Assembly (NCBI GenBank): GCA_036733345.1
Contig: DAINAR010000001.1
Location: 62,001-126,000 of the forward strand
Length of the DNA: 64,000 bases
Origin: JAFGMQ01 sp036733345
Lineage (GTDB): Bacteria > Desulfobacterota > DSM-4660 > Desulfatiglandales > Desulfatiglandaceae
Reading direction: 5' to 3'
Made by a program: the position numbers and the translations under genes. Shown here in pieces: positions 54,483 through 62,887 of the stretch (positions within the stretch are counted from its first letter, which is position 1; every line of letters starts with the position of its first letter). The notes beneath the pieces are model-generated. The model worked only from the letters and a program-made list of their open reading frames with translations. It had not been told where the DNA came from and did not search any database.

Positions 54483-54638
54483 TAAAAAATATATAGCTTG
54501 AATATAAAAACCTTTTGGTCATTTTCCTCACAGCCCTTAATTACTTTTTTTTACAGATAAAGGAACAATATATAATTGTCAATAAAATTTTTAAAATCTG
54601 GTAAAATTATTAAAAAAATAATAAAGCTCAAATGGTTA

Positions 54639-57038
54639 TCATCTGCGCATCTCAACTTCTGACATCAACGGCAGACTGTAGGCAAGAGCAGCAAAGACCA
54701 TGACCCATACAAACCCAAGCTCAACCGCAACAATTGTTGCAACCGCCGTGCTTATGACAGAAACACAGCCGTTTATTCCCCAGGCCCATGGGACCTGCCT
54801 GTAACTGTGTTCCGCAAGATAACTGATGCCCACCGGAAACGGCATTCCCATCAGAAAAGATACTGGTGCAATAAGAATAAATGCAAATATTATCTTTGCA
54901 GGAAGAGGCAGGGCGATTGACCAGTTAAGTATCGAAACAAGCTGTATCGCGTATAAAAAAAGTATAATAATAATGCTGACCAGGATTGTGGAAAGATAGT
55001 CCCATATCCTTTTTATCTTTGAAGATACATAACTTCCAATGCCCGAACAAACAAGCATGGAAGTTATTACAACAGCTGCCGCATAAATAGGATTTCCAAA
55101 ATAAAGTATAAACATCTGTATAAGCACAATCTCGACGAACATGTATCCCAGGCCAATCCCGCTGAAATAAAAGAGAGTCCTTAATATATGTCCGCCTTCC
55201 CAGCCTATGAAAAATAAAGGCAGGATGACCAGCACAACAGCGATAATCAGAATCTGAAAAAATGTCAAAACAACAATCAAGTAACCCATTTCAAAAAACG
55301 GGAGGGCATGGGCGCCAAAAAGCTTTGCCAGATTCGGAATGCTCTGCCATTTATAAAACTGAGAAAAATAAGGACGATTATCTGTTGCAGGCCTTATATT
55401 AAAATCATATTCGGAATATAGTTTTTCTCTTTCAGAAGAAAGGATTTCATCAATATATTTAAAAAAATCATCATCCTGCAATACATTGAATCGTGCCCGA
55501 TCTTCCTGTACTAAACCGGGCAGAATTGCAGGGTCAAATGACATCCGTTCACAGAATTCATGTACACGCTCTGCTTCAATGCTTGAAATGGGTGTCTTTT
55601 TCAAAACAAAGGTAATCGTCCCCCAGCTTCTGACTGCAGTTATATAATTCTCAGGGCTGTTTATACCATCATATTCCAGCATCTCAACAATGGTTGAAAG
55701 CAGTTTCAGTGGCTTTCTAACTGGATAGTCCATCCAGCATGTTGCGCTGATTACTCCTTCTTCTGATAATCTCCGCCACATTTCACTCAATGCATTTTTT
55801 GTTAAAATATACTGTTCCTGAAGAGCATACAGACCTGCATTTCCGCCAAAAGAACCTGTCATTGGCAGCTTAATTAAATCATAGACGGATGTGTCCATTG
55901 AAAGGAAAGTACGTGATTCAATATTCTGCATTGAAACAGATGGATGATCTAACAGTGAATCTGTTATTTGAGATAATTCATCTCTCATTAAAGAGAGTAG
56001 TGCAGAATTGGGCTCTACTCCAAGAATTTCTTTTGCCCCACGACTAATCGCATGGAGCATACCAGTTCCTGTTCCGGCGTTCAGGACCAGAACCCTTTCC
56101 CTTTTGTTCATGGCATAAGCAAGGGCGTCCGTTGTATAATCCAGGACAAAGGCTTTATCACTATTTTTGCGTTCAATAACAGGCCCCAACCAGTCACCAT
56201 TCGCAAATACACCTTCTATTACAGGAAGATCCTTCCGGTAATTCAGGCTCAATCCCGGTGCATATCTCAGGGCTGGCGATGAAACTGTCTGAATAAAACC
56301 GTAAGGACTGTTTTTTTCCAGATCAATCTTTGCCTCCGGCAAATTAAGTGTCCTTCTCAGATCCTTGAATTGAGATAACTCCAGTCGTGGAGGATTCAGA
56401 ATAGAATAGACGATAATTACCAGTGATATTAAAGCTGCAACCGATACCAGTGCTCTTGATTTCTTTGACAGTGATATTATCCCGGAAACAACAGGTACGA
56501 TGGATATAGCTGCAGGAATTTGCTGGGGCAGCAGGAGCCATATCAGACCGATTACAGCAATACCTCCTGCACCTGAACCCACCAGGTTTGCAAAGTATAA
56601 TTTTCCAATTTCATTAACAAACTTTAAAAAAGTTAAACCGATTGCCAGTGCAGCGAAGAAAAAAGGACAGAAAAAAAGGAGATAGGTGAAGACAAGCTGC
56701 CAAATATGGGAAGCCTCAGAAAACAGGAGATAACAATCAAACCTAAAAAAAGGAATTTGAGCTATCCGGATAACCGCCGCCATTGCAATGCCGGATATAA
56801 TCATCAGTAAAGGCATTAAAACCTCTGACTTCTCCAGCATCCATTTTCTGAAAATAGACAGGAATGTTCCGGCTGCACCAAAACCCAAAAGAGCTATGGA
56901 AATAACCATGTAGGCAAAATGATACCACTGGACAATGGACAGGGTCTGCATTAAAACAAGTTCAAATGCGATGATTGAAACGGAGAGCAGCCCTAATGAA
57001 AAATACAGTCTTTTCGGTACACAGGCCCTGGGTCTCAA
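54639..57038 (-). CDS. Membrane protein with spermidine-synthase-like domain
   Basis: 799 residues. About six N-terminal spans (LLSVSIIAFELVLMQ through about residue 220), a Rossmann methyltransferase-like domain (about 270-470) with SAM-type loop VLVLNAGTGTGMLHAISRGA and LGVEPN, and about six C-terminal spans (550-790). It resembles the fused MFS/spermidine-synthase-like group, but polyamine chemistry is unproven: the usual Asp catalytic pair is not clear. Start is the TTG at 57038, overlapping the pcm stop (TTGA), so translation is coupled to Pcm. Confidence 0.8.
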   Translation of the reverse strand: MRPRACVPKRLYFSLGLLSVSIIAFELVLMQTLSIVQWYHFAYMVISIALLGFGAAGTFLSIFRKWMLEKSEVLMPLLMIISGIAMAAVIRIAQIPFFRFDCYLLFSEASHIWQLVFTYLLFFCPFFFAALAIGLTFLKFVNEIGKLYFANLVGSGAGGIAVIGLIWLLLPQQIPAAISIVPVVSGIISLSKKSRALVSVAALISLVIIVYSILNPPRLELSQFKDLRRTLNLPEAKIDLEKNSPYGFIQTVSSPALRYAPGLSLNYRKDLPVIEGVFANGDWLGPVIERKNSDKAFVLDYTTDALAYAMNKRERVLVLNAGTGTGMLHAISRGAKEILGVEPNSALLSLMRDELSQITDSLLDHPSVSMQNIESRTFLSMDTSVYDLIKLPMTGSFGGNAGLYALQEQYILTKNALSEMWRRLSEEGVISATCWMDYPVRKPLKLLSTIVEMLEYDGINSPENYITAVRSWGTITFVLKKTPISSIEAERVHEFCERMSFDPAILPGLVQEDRARFNVLQDDDFFKYIDEILSSEREKLYSEYDFNIRPATDNRPYFSQFYKWQSIPNLAKLFGAHALPFFEMGYLIVVLTFFQILIIAVVLVILPLFFIGWEGGHILRTLFYFSGIGLGYMFVEIVLIQMFILYFGNPIYAAAVVITSMLVCSGIGSYVSSKIKRIWDYLSTILVSIIIILFLYAIQLVSILNWSIALPLPAKIIFAFILIAPVSFLMGMPFPVGISYLAEHSYRQVPWAWGINGCVSVISTAVATIVAVELGFVWVMVFAALAYSLPLMSEVEMRR

Positions 57039-57724
57039 TTACTTCTCCTGAAAGGAACAAAACGGACAGGCATCAGGCTGGTTGTCTTTATATTATCGCC
57101 CTTCTTCTCTACCAGCATCAATGTCTGAATAAGGAAAGGGGAACCAACCGGGATCACCATTCTTCCTCCATCCTTCAGCTGTTCTATCAACGGAGGAGGG
57201 ATATATTCAGCTGCGGCAGTAACAATTATTGCATCAAATGGCGATTTTGTTTCCCAGCCGTGATATCCGTCTGCGATCTTTGTATGGATATTTTTGTACC
57301 CTAGATCCTTCAGTCTGGCAGTTGCAGATCTGCCTAATTCCTGGATGATCTCAATCGTATAAACCTCTTTTACAATTTGAGCCAATACAGCCGCCTGATA
57401 TCCGGATCCTGTACCTATTTCGAGAACCCTTGAATCAGGTTTTGGCTGAATTATTTCTGTCATGTATGCAACGATATAAGGCTGAGAAATGGTCTGCCCG
57501 TAACCTATTGGTAACGGCCTGTCATCATAGGCACTGTTTTTAATCTTTTCAGGCACAAACAAATGCCGCTTGACTGTACTCATTGACTGAAGTGTTGCCT
57601 TGTCCTCGATTCCTCTGGCTTCAATCTGGGTCTTGACCATAGTCTGTCTTTGTCTAATAAAACAGTCATTTTCAGATGGTACACCCGCAATAGCAAAAGT
57701 CAGGCTGAGAATTAGAGCAAGCAT
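57035..57724 (-). CDS. pcm: Protein-L-isoaspartate O-methyltransferase, exported form
   Basis: Repairs isoaspartyl residues in aged proteins with SAM. 229 residues; motifs PIGYGQTISQPYIVAYMTE, SAM loop VLEIGTGSGYQAAVLAQ and IVTAAAEYIPP. The first 15 residues (MLALILSLTFAIAGV) look like a signal peptide or anchor, so it probably works in the periplasm, which is uncommon for Pcm. A G-rich SD (GGGGGGG) lies about 10 bases before the ATG. The gene overlaps the downstream spermidine-synthase-like gene by four bases, and follows the M20 gene by 17. Confidence 0.92.
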   Translation of the reverse strand: MLALILSLTFAIAGVPSENDCFIRQRQTMVKTQIEARGIEDKATLQSMSTVKRHLFVPEKIKNSAYDDRPLPIGYGQTISQPYIVAYMTEIIQPKPDSRVLEIGTGSGYQAAVLAQIVKEVYTIEIIQELGRSATARLKDLGYKNIHTKIADGYHGWETKSPFDAIIVTAAAEYIPPPLIEQLKDGGRMVIPVGSPFLIQTLMLVEKKGDNIKTTSLMPVRFVPFRRSN

Positions 57725-57741
57725 TTAATTCAACCCCCCCG

Positions 57742-58977
57742 TCATACATCTTCCATATAAATTGAGGCGAATATCTTGGCATCTGTTATGGTATCTGATA
57801 TGGGACAATATTCATCGGGCTGATGCGCGGAATCAAAACCTGTATTCCATACTACAGCAGGAAAGCCTGCCTTTCGAAAAAAGGCGGCAACCGTCCCGCC
57901 TCCAATACCTACAGTCTTTGCATCTCTTCCCTTGACCCTTTTTATCGCCCTTTCAAGCGCCTTTACCACAGGGGCATCAGGTGATGTCGGCTCAGCCGCA
58001 TCCAGCCGGTAACAGTCCTCAACCTCTATCTTAAGGCCATACTCGTCACCGATCTTTACAGCAATTCCCTTTGCATAAGAAATGACTTCATCCACCTTAT
58101 ACTGAGGGAGGACCCTGCAATCCAGATGAAACACATCCCTGCCCGGAATGGTATTTATATTGGGCACATTGGGCTCAACTTTTGTAGGCTCAAATGTTGA
58201 TACCGGGGGGTCAAAGAGATCATCGGAGATATTGAATTTATCTTTCAACTCTTCAAGAGCCACTATCAGCCTTGACATTCCAGCAAGACTGTTATTCCCC
58301 TTTTCAGGTGTGCTTGCATGGCATTGGTGACCGATTACTGTAAACTTGAGCCATAACATTGATTTTTCTGCAATTTCTATCAAGACACCTTCTTCATCGC
58401 CCCCGTCAGGTACAATAATCAGGTCATCTTTTGTGAAAAGATCCGGATACGTATTAAGCAGATATGAAAGGCCGTATTCACTTCCTGTTTCCTCGTCTGC
58501 TACAAAAGCCAGTGATACAGGCCTTACCAGTTCTTCTCCTATTTCCCTTATTGCCTTCATTGCCAAATATGAGCTTACAAATCCATGCTGATTATCAATA
58601 ACTCCTCTGCCTATAACCCTGTCACCCTCTACCCTGACCTTATAGGGATCCCCGGTCCACAAAGAAAGGTCTCCCGGAGGTACAACATCCGAATGGCTGA
58701 GCACCCATACCCTCGGCCCTTCATTCCTGCCCCGCCATCCTGCTACCAGGTTAGGGCGGTAACCGTCACGAGCCCTGTTATCAGGGGCATTGTATTGCTC
58801 CAGCACATCTGGATTCAGGGTCTTAAACAGACCTTTTGCATATTCGGCCTTTTCATGTTCACCGCTACCTCCATTATCCGGTCCAAGAGCCACTCTTGAT
58901 GTTAGCTCCGACTGAAACTCAATTACTTCATCTCTATATCTGTCTATCCTGTCGAGTATCTTTTGCAAATTTGACAT
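57742..58977 (-). CDS. M20 family metallopeptidase/deacetylase
   Basis: 411 residues of the zinc exopeptidase family (ArgE/DapE/CPG2 type). Metal ligands: H95 in SHSDVVPPGD, Asp in GRGVIDNQHG, the Glu pair in ADEETGSEYG (about 158), and His in FDSAHQPDEYC near the C-terminus. The dimerisation/lid domain lies between about 200 and 310. Substrate is uncertain: acylated amino acid or dipeptide. SD AAGGAGAAGG stands before the ATG. Upstream of pcm in the same direction, 17 bases apart. Confidence 0.88.
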   Translation of the reverse strand: MSNLQKILDRIDRYRDEVIEFQSELTSRVALGPDNGGSGEHEKAEYAKGLFKTLNPDVLEQYNAPDNRARDGYRPNLVAGWRGRNEGPRVWVLSHSDVVPPGDLSLWTGDPYKVRVEGDRVIGRGVIDNQHGFVSSYLAMKAIREIGEELVRPVSLAFVADEETGSEYGLSYLLNTYPDLFTKDDLIIVPDGGDEEGVLIEIAEKSMLWLKFTVIGHQCHASTPEKGNNSLAGMSRLIVALEELKDKFNISDDLFDPPVSTFEPTKVEPNVPNINTIPGRDVFHLDCRVLPQYKVDEVISYAKGIAVKIGDEYGLKIEVEDCYRLDAAEPTSPDAPVVKALERAIKRVKGRDAKTVGIGGGTVAAFFRKAGFPAVVWNTGFDSAHQPDEYCPISDTITDAKIFASIYMEDV

Positions 58978-59061
58978 AAAATCCTTCTCCTTCTGGCTTA
59001 AAGCCGTAAAACCGATATCCGTTTAAAAAGCTGAATGCCGGGCGGAATTTAAAAACCATAC

Positions 59062-60342
59062 CTATAATTCCGGGCGGATTGATTCAGCGCCGCCCATATA
59101 CGGCCTCAATACCTCAGGAATTGTAACGCTACCGTCAGCCTCCTGGTAGTTTTCAAGAATAGCAACCACGGTTCTTCCAACGGCCAGGCCCGAACCATTT
59201 AATGTATGCACAAGCTCTGTCCCGGAAGCGCCCTTTTTCTTAAAACGTATACCCGCCCTTCTGGCCTGAAAATCTTCGAAGTTACTGCATGATGAAATTT
59301 CCCTGTAAAGGTCCTGCCCCGGAAGCCAGACTTCAATATCATAGGTCTTGGCTGAGGAAAAACCAAGATCGCCCGTACAGAGTGATACGACCCTGTATGG
59401 AAGGTCCAAACGCCTCAAAACCTCTTCCGCATTACGAGTCAGTTTTTCAAGTTCTTCATAGGAATCTTCCGGCCTTGAAAATTTTACCAGCTCCACCTTG
59501 TTGAACTGGTGCTGACGTATAAGTCCTCTTGTGTCCTTGCCATATGACCCGGCTTCTGAACGGAAACAGGGAGTATATGCGACATAATATATTGGAAGAT
59601 CCTGCTCCGATAGTATCTCCTCACGATGTATGTTGGTAACCGGAACCTCTGCAGTCGGGATCAGATAAAAATCCAAACCCTCAATCTTGAATAGGTCTTC
59701 CTTGAATTTTGGCAACTGGCCTGTGCCTATCATACAGTCCGAATTAACCATAAATGGGGGTAATATCTCCGTGTATCCGTGCTCGTTCGTATGCATATCG
59801 AGCATGAAATTTATTAGAGCCCTCTCCAGCCTGGCTCCTAATCCGCGATATAATGCAAATCTGGCGCCTGCCAGTTTTGCTGAGCGGGTAAAATCCAGTA
59901 TGCGGAGATTTTCACCTATCTCCCAGTGAGGAACAGGCTTAAAATCCATTTTGCGGATCTCACCCCACTTCCTGATAACCGGGTTATCGTTTTCATCCGA
60001 TCCGACCTCTACAGATTCATGCGGCATATTCGGGATGAACATGAGCAACTGGTCTATCTTTTCTTGAAACTGCGGAAGCTCTTTCTCCATTTCCTTTATA
60101 TCGGATGAGACCTTTTTCATTTCTGCAATCACGTCAGTAGCGCTTTCACCCTTTTTTTTCATTGAAGCGATCTCTTCGCTGACAACATTACGGCGGTAAC
60201 GCAATTCCTCAAGATTTTTCAGTCTCGTTCTTCTTTCCTGATCCAAAGCCTCAAATTGGGAAATATCGAGGTCATATCCCCTGTTCTTAAGCATTTCACT
60301 GACAATTTTAAGATTGGACCTTACAAATTTCAGGTCAAGCAT
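59062..60342 (-). CDS. serS: Seryl-tRNA synthetase
   Basis: Charges tRNA-Ser and tRNA-Sec. 426 residues, class II. N-terminal long coiled-coil arm (residues about 30-100) that binds the tRNA variable arm; motif 2 FRSEAGSYGKDTRGLIRQHQ, and motif 3 NGSGLAVGRTVVAILENYQ. SD AAGGAGG 4-10 bases before the ATG. Single gene behind a candidate promoter at 60376-60404, divergent from resB. Confidence 0.96.
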   Translation of the reverse strand: MLDLKFVRSNLKIVSEMLKNRGYDLDISQFEALDQERRTRLKNLEELRYRRNVVSEEIASMKKKGESATDVIAEMKKVSSDIKEMEKELPQFQEKIDQLLMFIPNMPHESVEVGSDENDNPVIRKWGEIRKMDFKPVPHWEIGENLRILDFTRSAKLAGARFALYRGLGARLERALINFMLDMHTNEHGYTEILPPFMVNSDCMIGTGQLPKFKEDLFKIEGLDFYLIPTAEVPVTNIHREEILSEQDLPIYYVAYTPCFRSEAGSYGKDTRGLIRQHQFNKVELVKFSRPEDSYEELEKLTRNAEEVLRRLDLPYRVVSLCTGDLGFSSAKTYDIEVWLPGQDLYREISSCSNFEDFQARRAGIRFKKKGASGTELVHTLNGSGLAVGRTVVAILENYQEADGSVTIPEVLRPYMGGAESIRPEL

Positions 60343-60375
60343 AAAACCTCCTTAAACTCCAGTATTATTTAATAC

Positions 60376-60404
60376 TTTTTACATGATATATATAGCAGGG
60401 TCAA
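60376..60404 (-). promoter_or_regulatory. Candidate promoter of serS
   Basis: Minus strand: TTGACC at 60399-60404, 17-base spacer, TAAAAA at 60376-60381. Each box matches the consensus 4-5 of 6. It lies about 35 bases before the serS ATG, so the leader would be short. Confidence 0.45.
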
Positions 60405-60520
60405 TTTTTTTGAAAGAAAACAATTTCAAAACGCCCAAAATTAATAAAATTGAAGTTCACCTTAATCCATGTTATAAGTCTCTCACTTTTACTATCTCTA
60501 AACATTACAAAAGAGTATTT

Positions 60521-61927
60521 ATGTCAACATCCAAATCAAAAAACCTAATTCATTCAATCTGGAACTTTTTAGGTTCTGTAAAGCTGACCATTGCCCTTTT
60601 AGTAATACTCGCTCTTGTATCCGTTTTAGGTACTCTTATACCCCAGCAAATAGATCCCCTTGAATTCCAGGGAAAAATACATCCAAGGCTTTTTTACCTT
60701 ATATATTCCCTTGATATGTTCGATTTATATCATTCTCTCTGGTTCAAATTTATAATTGCATCTCTTGCCCTGAATCTTATCGTCTGTTCTATCATAAGAT
60801 TTCCTGGTACCTGGAAGCGCTTCAGTACCGTTCCAAGACCCGACAGAGAAAAACCATTTGAATCTCTTCCTCCTGAACATTCCTTTATTGTAAATAAAAA
60901 CCTTGATGATACAGCTTCCGCAACTGAAATATTTCTTAAAACACACTGTAAGAATCTAATAAAAAAGAAATCCAAAGAACAATGTTTTTTTTATTGCGAA
61001 AAAGGACGTTATTCCAATTTTGGTGTTTATCTGGTACATCTCAGCGTTCTGGTTATTATCATAGGCGGCCTTTTGGGGGCCTTTTTTGGATTTGAGGCGT
61101 ATGTTACCATCCCTGAAGGGAAAACAGTAAACAGTGTAACTCTCATAAAAGGTGGAATCCCCTTGGCCCTTGGATTTGAGATTCGCTGTGATGAATTCAA
61201 TGTGAGTTTTTATGATAACGGCACACCCAAAGAATTCAGATCAGAACTGACCTTTCTTTCAGAGAGAAAGGACGTTGAGAAAAAAACGTTACTTGTAAAC
61301 CATCCTGTTAATTACAAAGGTATAAAATTTTATCAGGCCAGTTACGGAGCAGCTTCTATAAAAAAGATTCATCTTAAGATAAAAGAGAATGGAAGTGAAA
61401 ATAAAGCGGCAATCATTGAGGCCGAGCAGGGAAATCCCGAATTACTTCCTCAAGGTGAAGGGCAATTCATGATTTCAGAGATCAAAGATAACTTCATGAA
61501 CATGCTGGGCCCCGCGGTTAAGATTTCAATAAGGCCGAAAAATGGACCTGAAAAAGATTTCTGGATTTTCCGAAATTATGAATCGATAAGCAAACGCTTT
61601 CCGAAATTGATTGAATCATCTCCAAGGCTTAATCCTTCTTCCTTTAAACCATATGTATTTTCTCTTGAAGGGTTTGACTATAATTATTATACAGGCCTTC
61701 AGGTCAATAAAGACCCTGGTGTCTCTATCGTATGGGCAGGCTGTTTCCTTATGGTATGTGGCTTTTTTGTCACTTTTTATTCATCCCACAGAAGGATCTG
61801 GGTACGGATTTCTATTGAGAAAACAGGACTTGAAGTAAAGGTAGCCGGAACTTCCAGCAAAAACCCTGTGGGTCTTAAAAGAAATATTGAAAACATTATA
61901 AACGGACTTAAAACGATTCTCGCATAA
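60521..61927 (+). CDS. resB: Cytochrome c biogenesis protein ResB
   Basis: Part of System II cytochrome c maturation: ResB with CcsA forms the haem-handling synthetase in the inner membrane. 468 residues. Spans at LTIALLVILALVSVLGTLI, WFKFIIASLALNLIVCS, VYLVHLSVLVIIIGGLLGAF and near the end WAGCFLMVCGFFVTFY; the loop between spans 3 and 4 is a large periplasmic domain. The ATG at 60521 is chosen: 46 extra upstream codons (from 60383) lie in the serS promoter zone. Followed by ccsA 14 bases later. Confidence 0.92.
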   Translation: MSTSKSKNLIHSIWNFLGSVKLTIALLVILALVSVLGTLIPQQIDPLEFQGKIHPRLFYLIYSLDMFDLYHSLWFKFIIASLALNLIVCSIIRFPGTWKRFSTVPRPDREKPFESLPPEHSFIVNKNLDDTASATEIFLKTHCKNLIKKKSKEQCFFYCEKGRYSNFGVYLVHLSVLVIIIGGLLGAFFGFEAYVTIPEGKTVNSVTLIKGGIPLALGFEIRCDEFNVSFYDNGTPKEFRSELTFLSERKDVEKKTLLVNHPVNYKGIKFYQASYGAASIKKIHLKIKENGSENKAAIIEAEQGNPELLPQGEGQFMISEIKDNFMNMLGPAVKISIRPKNGPEKDFWIFRNYESISKRFPKLIESSPRLNPSSFKPYVFSLEGFDYNYYTGLQVNKDPGVSIVWAGCFLMVCGFFVTFYSSHRRIWVRISIEKTGLEVKVAGTSSKNPVGLKRNIENIINGLKTILA

Positions 61928-61940
61928 CAGGTGCTACATC

Positions 61941-62780
61941 ATGCACAGTTCAATTATTTTGAGTTATATAACATTTATCTATTTCGTTTCATTCATCTCC
62001 TATCTGCTTATGCTGGTCATGGGGAAAGGCCTTTTAGGCCGTATTGGCACATGGAGTTCATTTGCAGGATTACTGGCTCACAGTGCAGCTATTATACTCA
62101 GGTGGATAAACTCTTACAAATTAGGTATGGGGCATGCCCCTTTTTCCAACCTTTATGAATCTCTGGTCTTTTTTTCATGGACAATTGTTATCCTTTACCT
62201 TGTAGTGGAATTTAGAACGAAAAACAGGACATTAGGTGCATTTGTCATGCCGCTTGCGTTTCTGGCTCTGGCTTATGCCTCTTTTTCGCCCGACATTAGC
62301 AGTCATATACAACCGCTTATCCCGGCACTTCAAAGCAACTGGCTTATAAGCCATGTTATTACCTGTTTTTTAGGATATGCAGCATTTGCACTTTCTTTCG
62401 GGCTGAGCATTATGTATCTTCTCAAAAGACTCGACAGAGATGAGAAAACAAAAATCTTTATGAAACTCATCCCGAAACCGGGCGTCCTCGATGACTTGAA
62501 TAATCAGATGGTAGTAATCGGATTTCTGATGCTTACCCTGGGGATCATTACCGGTTCTGTCTGGGCACACTCCGCATGGGGCAGTTACTGGAGCTGGGAT
62601 CCCAAAGAGACATGGTCATTAATCACCTGGCTGATTTACGCCGCTGTGCTTCATTCCCGAATGGTCAGGGGCTGGCGGGGGAAAAGGATATCAATACTCT
62701 GCTTAATTGGATTCGGATGTGTTCTTTTCACCTATTTCGGAGTCAATTACCTTCCCGGTCTACACAGTTATGCACAATAG
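61941..62780 (+). CDS. ccsA: Cytochrome c biogenesis protein CcsA/CcsB (ResC)
   Basis: System II haem exporter/ligase subunit. 279 residues with about eight spans and the WWD signature SYWSWDPKETWSLITWL (residues about 214-230) that binds haem in the periplasm. Flanking His residues LLAHSAAIIL, SHVITCFLG and VLHSRM are the expected haem ligands. AGG precedes the ATG; resB lies 14 bases upstream, an operon. This shows that the organism makes c-type cytochromes by System II. Confidence 0.94.
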   Translation: MHSSIILSYITFIYFVSFISYLLMLVMGKGLLGRIGTWSSFAGLLAHSAAIILRWINSYKLGMGHAPFSNLYESLVFFSWTIVILYLVVEFRTKNRTLGAFVMPLAFLALAYASFSPDISSHIQPLIPALQSNWLISHVITCFLGYAAFALSFGLSIMYLLKRLDRDEKTKIFMKLIPKPGVLDDLNNQMVVIGFLMLTLGIITGSVWAHSAWGSYWSWDPKETWSLITWLIYAAVLHSRMVRGWRGKRISILCLIGFGCVLFTYFGVNYLPGLHSYAQ

Positions 62781-62887
62781 ATTTACGACTTTGTAAAAGC
62801 TTAAATTTCTAAGCTATTGCTCTCTTTCGTTTATACCTCGACGCAGCTTCCTTCTCTTTGAACCCCGGCTTTTATAATCAGCACTAA

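Larger units (their letters stand above)
53847..54638. other. Non-coding region upstream of the aminotransferase gene
   Basis: A 790-base stretch with no credible gene. It holds two copies of a hairpin element (53905-54002 and 54386-54482) and a MITE-like palindromic repeat (54164-54317), each listed separately. The rest is AT-rich. Confidence 0.7.
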
